DNA of 64,000 nucleotides from Cellulomonas sp. Root485 (GCF_001426705.1 NZ_LMFC01000001.1:1393355-1457354), one strand, 5' to 3'. Positions 17,291-26,464 are shown, counted from the first letter of the stretch. Translations and numbers: made by a program. The notes: generated by a model not told the origin, from the sequence alone.

Positions 17291-19615
17291 ATGAGCGAAG
17301 ACGTCCGCACGCCCGAGACCGGTCTCCCCCCGGCGCAGAACGACTCGCCCTCCAGCCGCATGCGCTCGCGCCTGGGCCGGTTCGGCGCCCGGAGCGGTGC
17401 TGCGTTCCCGGCGATCGAGCCCGTCCTGCAGGCTGCGCGCACCAACCACCCGAAGGCCGACCTCGCGGTCGTCGAGCAGGCGTACGTGGTGGCCGAGAAG
17501 GCGCACCGCGGTCAGCTGCGCAAGAGCGGCGACCCGTACATCACGCACCCCGTCGCCGTCGCGACGATCCTGGCCGAGCTGGGGATGACGCCGTCGACGC
17601 TCGCCGCCGCGCTCCTGCACGACACCGTCGAGGACACGGACTACTCGCTCGACCAGCTGCGTCGCGAGTTCGGTCCGGAGATCGCGATGCTGGTCGACGG
17701 CGTGACCAAGCTGGACAAGGTCACGTACGGAGACGCGGCGCAGGCCGAGACCGTCCGCAAGATGGTCGTCGCGATGTCCCGGGACATCCGGGTGCTCGTC
17801 ATCAAGCTGGCCGACCGACTGCACAACGCCCGGACCTGGAAGTTCGTCGCCGCGGCCTCCGCGGAGAAGAAGGCGCGCGAGACGCTCGAGATCTACGCCC
17901 CGCTGGCCCACCGGCTCGGCATGAACACGATCAAGTGGGAGCTGGAGGACCTGTCGTTCGCGACCCTCTACCCCAAGGTCTACGACGAGATCGTGCACCT
18001 GGTGGCCGAGCGTGCGCCGGCTCGTGAGGAGTATCTGGCCACGGTTCGGGAGCAGGTCGGCGCCGACCTGGGCAAGGCCAAGATCCGGGCGACGGTGACC
18101 GGCCGACCGAAGCACTACTACTCGATCTACCAGAAGATGATCGTGCGCGGCCGCGACTTCGCCGACATCTACGACCTGGTCGGCGTCCGGGTCCTGGTCG
18201 ACTCGGTGCGGGACTGCTACGCGGCACTCGGTGCGCTGCACGCGCGCTGGAACCCCGTGCCGGGGCGGTTCAAGGACTACATCGCGATGCCCAAGTTCAA
18301 CCTGTACCAGTCGCTGCACACCACGGTGATCGGGCCTGGCGGCAAGCCGGTCGAGATCCAGATCCGCACGCACGACATGCACCGCCGGGCCGAGTACGGG
18401 GTGGCGGCGCACTGGAAGTACAAGGAGAGCGCGAAGAACGCGGGCACGACGGACAAGGACTCCGCCGGCAACGACATGCAGTGGCTGCGTCAGCTGGTCG
18501 ACTGGCAGAAGGAGACCGCGGACCCGAGCGAGTTCCTCGACTCGCTGCGGTTTGAGATCGCCGGCTCCGAGGTCTACGTGTTCACGCCGAAGGGCGACGT
18601 GATCGGTCTGCCGTCCGGCTCGACCCCCGTCGACTTCGCGTACGCGGTCCACACCGAGGTGGGTCACCGCACGATGGGTGCGCGCGTCAACGGCCGCCTG
18701 GTACCGCTGGACTCGTCGCTCGAGAACGGCGACGTGGTCGACGTGTTCACGTCGAAGTCCGAGACGGCGGGTCCGTCGCGCGACTGGCTGGGCTTCGTCA
18801 AGAGCCCGCGGGCGCGCAACAAGATCCGTCAGTGGTTCTCCAAGGAGCGCCGCGAAGAGGCGATCGAGCACGGCAAGGACGCCATCGCCAAGGCGATGCG
18901 CAAGCAGAACCTCCCCATCCAGCGCCTTCTGTCGCACGAGTCCCTCGTCGCCCTGGCCAACGAGATGCGCTACGCCGACGTCTCCGCGCTGTACGCGGCG
19001 ATCGGCGAGGGCCAGGTGTCCGCCGGCACGGTCGTGCAGCGCCTCGTGCAGTCGATGGGCGGGGAGCCGGCGGCCGAGGAGGACCTCGCCGAGGTCGCCC
19101 GCCCCGGCCAGACGCAGCGTCGGGTCCGCACCGGTGACCCCGGCGTCGTGGTCAAGGGTGTCGACGACATCTGGGTGAAGCTGGCCAAGTGCTGCACCCC
19201 GGTCCCGGGCGACGACATCGTGGGCTTCGTGACGCGCGGCGCCGGCGTGAGCGTGCACCGCAGCGACTGCATCAACGTGACGAGCCTGCGCTCGGAGCCC
19301 GAGCGCATGGTCGACGTCGCCTGGAGCCACAACAGCACGTCGCTGTTCCTCGTGCAGATCCAGGTCGAGGCGCTCGACCGCAGCCGGCTGCTCTCGGACG
19401 TCACCCGGGTGCTGTCCGACTCGCACGTGAACATCCTCTCGGCGTCGGTCTCCACGTCGCGTGACCGGGTCGCCCTGTCGCGGTTCGTGTTCGAGATGGC
19501 GGAGCCGTCCCACCTCGCGTCCGTGCTCGCCGCGGTACGCAAGGTCGAGGGTGTGTTCGACGTCTACCGCATCACCGGGGCGAAGGCGGCCGAGGAGCCG
19601 GCGATCCGCGCCTGA
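17291..19615 (+). CDS. rel: Bifunctional (p)ppGpp synthetase/hydrolase Rel
   Basis: A 774-aa RelA/SpoT homologue controlling the stringent response. The N-terminal HD hydrolase keeps its key residues ([28 protein letters not shown]), so hydrolysis should work. The synthetase domain has [22 protein letters not shown] and [12 protein letters not shown]. Next come TGS ([12 protein letters not shown]...), the helical and zinc-finger-like region with KCCTPVPGD, and a C-terminal ACT domain. ATG at 17291 is chosen because GGAGG lies at 17279-17283; the in-frame GTG at 17276 has no ribosome-binding site. Confidence 0.96.
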   Translation: MSEDVRTPETGLPPAQNDSPSSRMRSRLGRFGARSGAAFPAIEPVLQAARTNHPKADLAVVEQAYVVAEKAHRGQLRKSGDPYITHPVAVATILAELGMTPSTLAAALLHDTVEDTDYSLDQLRREFGPEIAMLVDGVTKLDKVTYGDAAQAETVRKMVVAMSRDIRVLVIKLADRLHNARTWKFVAAASAEKKARETLEIYAPLAHRLGMNTIKWELEDLSFATLYPKVYDEIVHLVAERAPAREEYLATVREQVGADLGKAKIRATVTGRPKHYYSIYQKMIVRGRDFADIYDLVGVRVLVDSVRDCYAALGALHARWNPVPGRFKDYIAMPKFNLYQSLHTTVIGPGGKPVEIQIRTHDMHRRAEYGVAAHWKYKESAKNAGTTDKDSAGNDMQWLRQLVDWQKETADPSEFLDSLRFEIAGSEVYVFTPKGDVIGLPSGSTPVDFAYAVHTEVGHRTMGARVNGRLVPLDSSLENGDVVDVFTSKSETAGPSRDWLGFVKSPRARNKIRQWFSKERREEAIEHGKDAIAKAMRKQNLPIQRLLSHESLVALANEMRYADVSALYAAIGEGQVSAGTVVQRLVQSMGGEPAAEEDLAEVARPGQTQRRVRTGDPGVVVKGVDDIWVKLAKCCTPVPGDDIVGFVTRGAGVSVHRSDCINVTSLRSEPERMVDVAWSHNSTSLFLVQIQVEALDRSRLLSDVTRVLSDSHVNILSASVSTSRDRVALSRFVFEMAEPSHLASVLAAVRKVEGVFDVYRITGAKAAEEPAIRA

Positions 19616-19619
19616 CGGG

Positions 19620-20180
19620 TCACAAGTCCCCGAGCGTGGCGTACGCCTGGCGGACACCCCGGTGCCCCCGGAGACCGGCCAGGTGGTCCAGTGCTCGGGT
19701 GGGCTCGAAGCCGACGTCCTGCAACGCCCGCAGCGTCGGGACGGCCTCCTCCGGAGGCAGCATCCGTGCGATGTCGACTCCTGTGCGCTGGACCGACGTC
19801 GCCCGGTGGGTCCCGACTCGCACGACGTCCGACGGTGGCAGCGTCGCCTCCGCCGCGACGCGCGCAGGGTGCGGGTCGGTCCGTCGCCCGCCGGTCCTGA
19901 CCAGCACCTCGACCCGCACGGGTGGGTACCGGCCTGTGTGCACCCACGCTGCGGTCCGGCGCCCGAGGACCCCCCGGGCGGGCACCAGCGCGGCGAGCGC
20001 ACCCGCCCGCAGCTCCGGGGTGTCGGGAAGGTCCGCTGCGATGGCGACGTCACCCCAGACGACCCGGACGACCCCGTCGCGCAGCAGCCCGAACCACGCG
20101 GCGGCGCCGACGTCGTCCCGGCTCACCGTGCGGGGGAGGACCGGGAGGGTCGTGCGGAACTCGTCGAGACGGGTGCTCAC
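19620..20180 (-). CDS. AbiEi-like antitoxin-type protein, orphan
   Basis: A 186-aa protein resembling the actinobacterial branch of type IV AbiEi antitoxins. A helical start (LDEFRTTLPVLPRTVSRDD) leads to a region reading GVLGRRTAAWVHTGRYPP, where homologues have 'S-x-x-S/T-A-A-x-L-H-G'. Then come a VRVGTHRATSVQRTGVDIARML segment that looks like the 'v-T-s-p-x-R-T-l-v-D-l-a-R' motif of the family. No AbiEii nucleotidyltransferase toxin is nearby. The GTG start has no Shine-Dalgarno; CATGCT lies 6 nt upstream, so a leaderless message is likely. It converges on rel with a 4-nt gap. Confidence 0.6.
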   Translation of the reverse strand: MSTRLDEFRTTLPVLPRTVSRDDVGAAAWFGLLRDGVVRVVWGDVAIAADLPDTPELRAGALAALVPARGVLGRRTAAWVHTGRYPPVRVEVLVRTGGRRTDPHPARVAAEATLPPSDVVRVGTHRATSVQRTGVDIARMLPPEEAVPTLRALQDVGFEPTRALDHLAGLRGHRGVRQAYATLGDL

Positions 20181-20236
20181 CGCTGCAGCATGACGGTCGG
20201 ACGGGTGCCCCGGGGGCGCCCGTCGGGATCTGTGGA

Positions 20237-20275
20237 CGGACGAGGCCCCCGCCCGGAGGGCGAGGGCCTCGTCCG
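20237..20275 (-). terminator. Long hairpin terminator of the DUF349 gene
   Basis: CGGACGAGGCCC pairs with GGGCCTCGTCCG over 12 bp, continuing after a mismatch with five more pairs around a GGA loop. It begins 15 nt after the DUF349 stop in the minus-strand direction. No T-run follows. Confidence 0.65.
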
Positions 20276-20289
20276 CTGGACGACGGCTG

Positions 20290-22308
20290 TCAGCCGCGGG
20301 CGTCCTGAGCGGCGCGCTGGACCTGCTCGAGCCACGCACGGCGGGCGTCGAGCGCGGCCTGCGCGTCGGCGATCTTGCGGGCGTCGCCCGCGGCCTTGGC
20401 GCGGTCGAGGTCGGCCTCGAGCCCGGCGATCGCCTGCTCGAGCTGCGCGGCAGCCCCCTCGGCCCGTGCTCGGGTCTCGGGGTTGGTGCGCTTCCACTGA
20501 GCCTGGTCGGTGTCGCGGACAGCGGTCTCGACGGCGCGCAGCCTGCCCTCGATGCGCTGGACATCGGCGCGCGGGACCTTGCCGGCGGCCTCCCAGCGGT
20601 CCTGGATCCGGTGCAGCGCCGACTTCGCCGCGGCCAGGTCGGTCACGGGCAGCAGCGCCTCCGCCTCGACGAGCAGCGCCTCCTTGACCTCGAGGTTCGC
20701 GCGGAACTCCTCGTCGGTCGCGGCCGACTGGGCATCACGAGCCGCGAAGAACGCGTCCTGCGCCGCACGGAAGCGGGCCCACAGCGCGTCGTCGTCGGCC
20801 CGGCTGGCACGCCCGGCGGCCTTCCACTGCGCCATGAGGTCGCGGAACACCCCTGCGGTCGCGCCCCAGTCGGTGCTCGACTGCAGCCGCTCGGCCTCGG
20901 TCACCAGGTTCTCCTTGACCTGCTTGGCCGACGCGTTGCGCGACTCCAGCTCGGCGAAGAAGTGGCGACGCTCGCGGTCGAACGTCGTGCGCGCGTGGCT
21001 GAACCGCTTCCAGAGCGACTCCTCCGTCGGCCGGTCGAGGCGCGGGCCGGAGCGCTGCGCCTCCTTCCACTGGTCCAGCAGGAGGCGCAGCTGCTCGCCC
21101 GCGGGACGCCACTGGATGCGTGACGGGTCCGTCGAGGCGATCTTCTCGGCCTGCTCGACGATCTCGGTCCGGGCCAGGACCGCGGCCTCGCGCGCAGCGG
21201 CGCGCTCGGCCTCGGCGACGGCCCGGCGCTCTGCGGCGGTCGTGCGCAGCGCCTCGAGACGTGCACGGAGCCCGTCGAGGTCGCCGACGGCGGCCGGCTC
21301 GGCGACCTCGTCGGTGAGCCGGGCCAGGGTCTGGTCGATCTCCTTGACCGACAGGTCCGTCGCGGCGAGGCGTGCCTCGAACAGCGTGACCTTCGCCTGC
21401 AGGTCGAGGAAGCGGCGCACGTACAGGCCGAGCGCCTCCTCGGTCGTCGCGCCCGGGTACTGACCGACGACGCGCTCGCCCGCGGCCTCGCGGACGGAGA
21501 CGTTGCCCTCGTCGTCGACGCTGCCGAACGTCGCCGCGTGTGCAGCCTCTGCGGCGTCCTGCGGGGGTGCGACCGGTGCAGCCGGAGCGGCGGCGTCGAT
21601 CGTCGTCGGCGCGGGGTGCGCCGGCGGGTGCGGGACCGGCCGCGGACGCGGGACGGGCCGGGCCGTCGCCGGCGTCGGCACCGGCGCGGGGGTCGGCTCG
21701 GCCTCGGTGGCAGCCTCCGCTTCCGCCGTCGCCGCCTCGGGCTCGCCGGCAGCCTCGGTCGGCGCCGCCTCGGGCTCGCCGGCAGCCTCGGTCGGCGCCG
21801 CCTCGGGCTCGCCGGCAGCCTCGGTCGGCGCCGCCCCGGGCTCGGTGGCAACCTCCGTCGCCGTCGCCTCGGGCTCGGTCGCAACGTCCGTCGCCGTCGC
21901 CTCGGGCTCGGTGGCGGCGTCCGTCACCTCGGGCTCGGTGGCGACGTCCGTCGCTGCCGCCTCGGGCTCGCTGGTCGCCTCGTCGGCTGCCTGCTCGGGC
22001 TCAGCGCTCTCGTCGACCGCGGCACCGTCGCTCGCAGTCCCCGCGTCGCTCTCGTCGGTCGCGACGTCGACCGTCTCGGCCTCCTCGGACGGAGCATCGA
22101 CGGGTGCGTCGTCGGCGGGCTCGGCGGCCGGCACGGCCTCGGCCTCCGGGCTCTCCTCGGGTGTGTCGACCGGGGGAGCGTCCTCCGTGACCGTCCCGGC
22201 AGCCGCTGCGTCGACCTCGTCGGGCACGGTGGGTGCCTCGAGCTGCTCGGCGTCTGCTGCCGGCACGGAGTCGTCGGGCACGGGTCCGGACGTCGGGGTC
22301 TGCGTCAC
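20290..22308 (-). CDS. DUF349 repeat protein
   Basis: A 672-aa protein of unknown function. Roughly the first 275 residues are disordered and rich in E, A, P, T and V, including three exact copies of an 11-residue unit (GEPEAAPTEAA) from a 33-bp DNA repeat. The C-terminal 400 residues consist of several DUF349 helical repeats (Q/W-K-x2-G-x3-R-x3-D-x-L-W-x-R-F-type units, for example QWKAAGRASRADDDALWARF), predicted coiled-coil. The GTG start overlaps the cyclophilin stop by four bases (GTGA) and GAGGGAG precedes it, so the two are coupled. DUF349 proteins often lie near rel in actinobacteria; their role is unclear. Confidence 0.85.
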   Translation of the reverse strand: MTQTPTSGPVPDDSVPAADAEQLEAPTVPDEVDAAAAGTVTEDAPPVDTPEESPEAEAVPAAEPADDAPVDAPSEEAETVDVATDESDAGTASDGAAVDESAEPEQAADEATSEPEAAATDVATEPEVTDAATEPEATATDVATEPEATATEVATEPGAAPTEAAGEPEAAPTEAAGEPEAAPTEAAGEPEAATAEAEAATEAEPTPAPVPTPATARPVPRPRPVPHPPAHPAPTTIDAAAPAAPVAPPQDAAEAAHAATFGSVDDEGNVSVREAAGERVVGQYPGATTEEALGLYVRRFLDLQAKVTLFEARLAATDLSVKEIDQTLARLTDEVAEPAAVGDLDGLRARLEALRTTAAERRAVAEAERAAAREAAVLARTEIVEQAEKIASTDPSRIQWRPAGEQLRLLLDQWKEAQRSGPRLDRPTEESLWKRFSHARTTFDRERRHFFAELESRNASAKQVKENLVTEAERLQSSTDWGATAGVFRDLMAQWKAAGRASRADDDALWARFRAAQDAFFAARDAQSAATDEEFRANLEVKEALLVEAEALLPVTDLAAAKSALHRIQDRWEAAGKVPRADVQRIEGRLRAVETAVRDTDQAQWKRTNPETRARAEGAAAQLEQAIAGLEADLDRAKAAGDARKIADAQAALDARRAWLEQVQRAAQDARG
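21731..21829. repeat. Three perfect 33-bp tandem repeats inside the DUF349 gene
   Basis: Identical 33-bp units start at 21731, 21764 and 21797 and encode an 11-residue E/A/P/T-rich block in frame. Degenerate copies continue on both sides. Copy number is likely to vary between strains by slippage without breaking the frame. Confidence 0.92.
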
Positions 22309-23072
22309 TGGATGTTCACTCCCTCGATGATGACGTCGGACACCGGGACCTCGGTCCCTTCGACGGTGCCCGCGTCGGCGATGGCCTGCAGCACGTCCAG
22401 ACCGGACGTGATGTGGCCGAACACGGTGTAGCCACCCGCAGTGTCTGCGGGAATAGTCGAGTCCTCGTACACCAGGAAGAACTGGCTGCCCATCGAGCTG
22501 CCGTCGTTCCCGGTCCGTGCCATGGCGATCGTCCCGGCCGGGTACACGTTGTCGGCCGGCGCGTTCTCGATCGGGCCCCACGTGTAGCCGGGGCCGCCGG
22601 TGCCGCCCGTGGTCGGGTCCGCGGTGCCGAGGGCCGTCGGGTCGCCGCACTGGAGGACGTAGATGCCCTCCTGCGTCAGCCGGTGGCACTTCGTGGTGTC
22701 GAAGTAGCCGTCTCCGGCGAGCGTGACGAAGTTGGCGACGGCCTGCGGGGCGGCAGCACCGTCGAGCTCGATGCCGAGGTCGCCCTGCGTCAGCGCGATG
22801 TCACCGGTCCACGTGCGGCCCTGCGCGAGCGACGGGTCCGGGACCTCGGCTGCGTTGGCGGGAGCCGTCGGGGACGACGTGGGTGTCGCGGCGGGCTCGT
22901 CGTCGTTGGTGAGAGCGATCGCGGCGACGACACCCGTGGCGAGCACGAGGGCGGCCACGAGGCTGCCCGCGATGACGCGGTTGCGATGGCGGCGGGCGCG
23001 CGCCTTGGCCTGGCGCTCCTGCCACTTCTCGTACCGGCGGCGCTCGTACTCACGCTCGGTCTTCGTGGACAC
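22305..23072 (-). CDS. Membrane-anchored cyclophilin-type peptidyl-prolyl isomerase
   Basis: A 255-aa PPIase predicted to act outside the cytoplasmic membrane. A basic N-terminus (about 1-32) is followed by one transmembrane helix (VIAGSLVAALVLATGVVAAIAL), a short P/T-rich linker, and a cyclophilin domain. Conserved elements include CHRLTQEG (catalytic-arginine region), GTGGPGYTWGPIENAP, GTIAMARTG and GSQFFLVYED. GTG at 23072 has GAGGAG about 9 nt upstream. It is coupled to the DUF349 gene. M. tuberculosis has ppiB at the same place next to rel and hisS. Extracytoplasmic protein folding is the likely job. Confidence 0.92.
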   Translation of the reverse strand: MSTKTEREYERRRYEKWQERQAKARARRHRNRVIAGSLVAALVLATGVVAAIALTNDDEPAATPTSSPTAPANAAEVPDPSLAQGRTWTGDIALTQGDLGIELDGAAAPQAVANFVTLAGDGYFDTTKCHRLTQEGIYVLQCGDPTALGTADPTTGGTGGPGYTWGPIENAPADNVYPAGTIAMARTGNDGSSMGSQFFLVYEDSTIPADTAGGYTVFGHITSGLDVLQAIADAGTVEGTEVPVSDVIIEGVNIQ

Positions 23073-23146
23073 GCACTCGCTCCTCGCGTCGTCGTTCGGT
23101 GCGACCGGTCGTCCGCCAGCCGCACTGCATGTAGGGGACCCGGGAC

Positions 23147-23152
23147 AGTCTA
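23147..23152 (-). promoter_or_regulatory. Candidate -10 box of the cyclophilin gene
   Basis: TAGACT on the minus strand lies about 75 nt before the cyclophilin start, in the divergent 162-nt gap with the metallo-hydrolase gene. No clear -35. Confidence 0.35.
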
Positions 23153-23221
23153 GGCAAGCCTTGGCGACGGGCCACCAGCGGCACCGCCGTGCGACATCAC
23201 AGTCCGGACACGCCGGGGCGC

Positions 23222-23227
23222 TACCGT
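23222..23227 (+). promoter_or_regulatory. -10 box for leaderless metallo-hydrolase transcript
   Basis: TACCGT is followed by 7 nt and then ATG at 23235; there is no Shine-Dalgarno. Confidence 0.45.
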
Positions 23228-23234
23228 GCGTCCC

Positions 23235-23951
23235 ATGCAGGTGGTCACGGTGGTGTCCGCGGTCTTCGGGGCCCGGTGCTCGGTCCTCGTCGACGACGAC
23301 GGGTCGTGCGTCGTCGTCGACGCCGGGGCGGGTGTCATGGACGACGTCCTGGCGCTCGTCGCCGAGCGGGACCTGCGCCCGGCGGCGGTGCTGGCCACGC
23401 ACGGTCATGTCGACCACACCTGGGACGCCGGTCGGCTGTCCGCCGCGCTCGACGTGCCCGTCGTCCTGCACGCGGCCGACGTGTACCGGCTCGCGGACCC
23501 GTTCGGCACGCTCGGCCTGCTCGGCTCGGCGGCCGGTCCGACGCACGACCCGTCGGGACCGCTCGCCCAGGCGCTGGTCGCGACGGGCGTCGACCCCGCC
23601 TCCTACACGGCACCGCAGCGCGTCGAGCCGTTCGGAGCCGTCGACGACGTCCGCTCGGCCGACACGCTGCTCGAGCTCGGGAGCCTGCGCATCGTCGCCC
23701 GGCACGCGCCCGGGCACACGGAGGGGTCGACGCTGTACCTGCTCGGGGCGCTGGCCTTCACGGGAGACGTGCTGTTCGCAGGTTCCGTCGGGCGGACGGA
23801 CCTGCCCGGCGGTCACGACGCGACGATGCAGCGGACCCTCCGCGAGGTCGTCGCGACCCTGCCGCCCGAGACCGTCGTCGTCCCCGGCCACGGCCCGACG
23901 ACCGACATCGCGACCGAGCTCGTCCACAACCCGTACCTCGCGCGTCTCTGA
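23235..23951 (+). CDS. Metallo-beta-lactamase fold hydrolase (glyoxalase II-like)
   Basis: A 238-aa cytoplasmic hydrolase with the dinuclear metal site of the family: ATHGHVDHTWDAG (HxHxDH, about residues 55-60), the third ligand in HAPGHTEGST (about 160), TGDVLFAG with the bridging aspartate, and the final VVPGHGPTT. Substrate is unknown; thioester hydrolysis as in glyoxalase II is the usual guess, and the syntenic M. tuberculosis gene (Rv2581c) is annotated that way. ATG at 23235 is favoured over GTG at 23226 because a -10 box lies 7 nt before it. hisS follows after 31 nt. Confidence 0.9.
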   Translation: MQVVTVVSAVFGARCSVLVDDDGSCVVVDAGAGVMDDVLALVAERDLRPAAVLATHGHVDHTWDAGRLSAALDVPVVLHAADVYRLADPFGTLGLLGSAAGPTHDPSGPLAQALVATGVDPASYTAPQRVEPFGAVDDVRSADTLLELGSLRIVARHAPGHTEGSTLYLLGALAFTGDVLFAGSVGRTDLPGGHDATMQRTLREVVATLPPETVVVPGHGPTTDIATELVHNPYLARL

Positions 23952-23982
23952 GACCCCGGCCGGTCTGGAAAGATCGGGCCCC

Positions 23983-25359
23983 ATGGCGCGACCGACCCCC
24001 CTGTCCGGATTCCCCGAGTGGCTGCCCGATGGCCGCATCATCGAGCAGCACGTCCTCGACGTCCTGCGCCGCACATTCGAGCTGCACGGGTTCGTGGGGA
24101 TCGAGACGAGGGCCGTGGAGCCGCTGGACCAGCTCCTGCGCAAGGGCGAGACCTCCAAGGAGGTCTACGTGCTGCGGCGCCTGCAGGAGGATCCCGACGA
24201 GGCAGCCACCCGTGGACACCGCGAGGCCGAGCGCGGCCTCGGTCTGCACTTCGACCTCACCGTGCCGTTCGCGCGCTACGTGCTCGAGAACGCCGGGCAC
24301 CTCGCGTTCCCGTTCCGGCGCTACCAGATCCAGAAGGTGTGGCGCGGCGAACGACCCCAGGACGGGCGGTTCCGCGAGTTCGTGCAGGCGGACATCGACG
24401 TCGTCGGGGCCGGCACGCTGCCGTACCACTACGAGGTCGAGCTCCCGCTGGTCATGGCCGAGGCGCTCGGTGCGCTGCGCGACATCGGCGTCCCTCCGGT
24501 GCGCATCCTGGTGAACAACAGGAAGGTCGCCGAGGGCTTCTACCGCGGGCTCGGGCTGACCGACGTCGACGCCGTGCTGCGGAGCATCGACAAGCTGGAC
24601 AAGATCGGCGCGGACGCGGTCGCCGAGCTCCTCGTGGCCGAGTCGGGCGCCTCCGACGACCAGGCCCGTGCGTGCCTCGCGCTCGCCGCGATCAGCGGGT
24701 CCGACGAGACCGTCATCGACCGTGTCCGGACGCTCGCAGCCGAGCAGGAAGCAGCGCACGAGCTCCTCGACGAGGGGCTCGAGGAGCTGGGAGCGCTCAT
24801 CCGGGCGGCGGCGGTGCGGGCGCCCGGCGTCGTCGTCGCCGACCTCAAGATCGCGCGGGGGCTCGACTACTACACGGGGTCCGTCTACGAGACGGTCCTC
24901 GTCGGGCACGAGCAGCTCGGGTCGATCTGCTCCGGCGGTCGCTACGACACGCTGGCCTCGGACGGCGCCAACACGTACCCCGGGGTCGGCCTGTCCATCG
25001 GCGTCTCCCGGCTGGTGTCCCGCCTCATCAGCAACGGCCTGGTCACGACCACCCGGTCGGTGCCCAGCGCCGTGCTCGTCGCGGTCAGCAACGAGGACGA
25101 CCGGGGCCGCTCCGACGCGGTCGCCGCCGCGCTGCGGGCGCGGGGGATCCCGGTCGAGGTCGCGCCGTCCGCGGCGAGGTTCGGCAAGCAGATCCGGCAC
25201 GCCGACCGCCGGGGGATCCCGTTCGTGTGGTTCGTGGGCGAGGACGAGCAGGCGGGCGACCAGGTCAAGGACATCCGCTCGGGCGAGCAGGTCGAGGCGG
25301 ACGCGGTGACATGGACCCCGGACGCGTCGGACCTCTGGCCGCGCGTCGTGCCTGCTTGA
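23983..25359 (+). CDS. hisS: Histidine--tRNA ligase
   Basis: A 458-aa class II synthetase charging tRNA-His. Visible elements are motif 2 (YQIQKVWRGERPQDGRFREFVQADIDVVG is the region, about residues 108-136), the HisA motif ARGLDYYTGSVYE (about 289-301), motif 3 in GVGLSIGVSRL, and a C-terminal anticodon-binding domain (SAVLVAVSNEDD onwards). The start ATG at 23983 lies after GGAAAGATC, where AAAGAT could also serve as a weak -10 box. Length is slightly above the E. coli enzyme because of an insertion near residues 68-82. Confidence 0.95.
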   Translation: MARPTPLSGFPEWLPDGRIIEQHVLDVLRRTFELHGFVGIETRAVEPLDQLLRKGETSKEVYVLRRLQEDPDEAATRGHREAERGLGLHFDLTVPFARYVLENAGHLAFPFRRYQIQKVWRGERPQDGRFREFVQADIDVVGAGTLPYHYEVELPLVMAEALGALRDIGVPPVRILVNNRKVAEGFYRGLGLTDVDAVLRSIDKLDKIGADAVAELLVAESGASDDQARACLALAAISGSDETVIDRVRTLAAEQEAAHELLDEGLEELGALIRAAAVRAPGVVVADLKIARGLDYYTGSVYETVLVGHEQLGSICSGGRYDTLASDGANTYPGVGLSIGVSRLVSRLISNGLVTTTRSVPSAVLVAVSNEDDRGRSDAVAAALRARGIPVEVAPSAARFGKQIRHADRRGIPFVWFVGEDEQAGDQVKDIRSGEQVEADAVTWTPDASDLWPRVVPA

Positions 25360-25382
25360 CACGTATTCGAACACATGTTCGC
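25356..25382 (+). promoter_or_regulatory. SOS-controlled promoter: -35 TTGACA with LexA box
   Basis: A perfect -35 hexamer TTGACA (25356-25361) is followed by TCGAACACATGTTCGC (25367-25382), which matches the actinobacterial LexA box TCGAAC-n4-GTTCGA at all but the last base. The box fills the spacer and -10 region, so LexA binding would block the promoter. The radical-SAM start ATG is at 25391. Confidence 0.85.
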
Positions 25383-25390
25383 ATGGGGAC

Positions 25391-26464
25391 ATGCGATGGG
25401 ACGCGCAGAAGCTGGGGACCGACGACGCGACGGCGCTGCCGGGTCTGACGCTCGCCGGTCTCCAGCGGAGCGTGCGCACCCCGGAGTTCGCCGGCGTCAC
25501 CTTCCACGAGGTCACCTGCAAGAGCGCGCTGAACAAGGTGCCCGAAGCGTCGCGCATGCCGTTCCGCTGGACGGTGAACCCGACGCGGGGCTGTCTCCAC
25601 GCTTGTGGTTACTGCTTCGCCCGGCCGACGCACGAGTACCTGGACATGGACGCTGGTCGGGACTTCGAGACGCAGATCGTCGTCAAGACGAACGTCGTCG
25701 ACGTGCTGCGGGCCGAGCTCGCCCGGCCGACGTGGGCGCGTGAGCACGTCGCGCTCGGCACCAACACCGACCCGTACCAACGGGTCGAGGGCCGGTACCG
25801 GTTCATGCCCGGGATCATCGAGGCGCTCGCGCACAGCGGCACGCCGCTGTCCATCCTGACCAAGGGGACGCTGCTGCGTCGTGACCTCCCGCTCCTCGGC
25901 GAGATCGCCCGCGCGGTTCCGGTCGGGATCGGCGTGTCCCTGGCGATCCGGGACGAGACGCTGCAGCAGGCCGTGGAGCCGGGCACCCCGACGCCGCGGG
26001 CACGCCTCGACCTCGTTCGCGCGGTCCGGGAGGCCGGGCTGCCGTGCGGGGTGATGGTCGCTCCGGTCCTGCCCTGGCTGACCGACGACCGTGCGCACCT
26101 CGACTCCCTGCTGCGCGACCTCGCCGACGCCGGCGCGACCGGGGTGACGGTGCTGCCTCTGCACCTGCGCGGACCGGTGAAGCCGTTGTTCCTCACCTGG
26201 CTGCGCGAGCACGCGCCGGCGCTCGTGCCTCGTTACGAGGAGCTGTACGGGCGGGGCGCCTACGCGCCGCGCGAGTACGTCCGCTGGCTCGACGAGCGCG
26301 TCCGACCCCTCCTCGTGCGGCACGGCTTCGCCGACCGGGCGGGGCACCGCGCGGGGCGGTACGAGACCCCCGGCGAGGGCACCTACCCGGCCGGGAGCCT
26401 GGCCCCCGCGGGGTTGACGGTGCTCGAGCCGCCGGTCGCGGCGGCACAGCCGGTCCTCTTCTGA
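25391..26464 (+). CDS. SOS-regulated radical SAM protein (Rv2578c/SplB-like)
   Basis: A 357-aa radical-SAM protein of the group annotated as Rv2578c family, related to spore photoproduct lyase. The iron-sulfur motif is C68-x3-C72-x2-C75 in RGCLHACGYCFARPTHEYLD. Downstream FHEVTCKSALNKVP (about 42-55) and ALGTNTDPYQRVEGRY are conserved in the group. The product ends in QPVLF, which fits the Qxx(L/M)F pattern of sliding-clamp binding peptides. ATG at 25391 lies 9 bases after a near-perfect LexA box. A DNA repair role is inferred from regulation and fold; the substrate is not known. Confidence 0.85.
   Translation: MRWDAQKLGTDDATALPGLTLAGLQRSVRTPEFAGVTFHEVTCKSALNKVPEASRMPFRWTVNPTRGCLHACGYCFARPTHEYLDMDAGRDFETQIVVKTNVVDVLRAELARPTWAREHVALGTNTDPYQRVEGRYRFMPGIIEALAHSGTPLSILTKGTLLRRDLPLLGEIARAVPVGIGVSLAIRDETLQQAVEPGTPTPRARLDLVRAVREAGLPCGVMVAPVLPWLTDDRAHLDSLLRDLADAGATGVTVLPLHLRGPVKPLFLTWLREHAPALVPRYEELYGRGAYAPREYVRWLDERVRPLLVRHGFADRAGHRAGRYETPGEGTYPAGSLAPAGLTVLEPPVAAAQPVLF

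Noticed and set aside
19620-22308. Toxin-antitoxin operon formed by the AbiEi-like and DUF349 genes
   Set aside because: The DUF349 protein is not a toxin-type nucleotidyltransferase, and a strong terminator separates the two genes.
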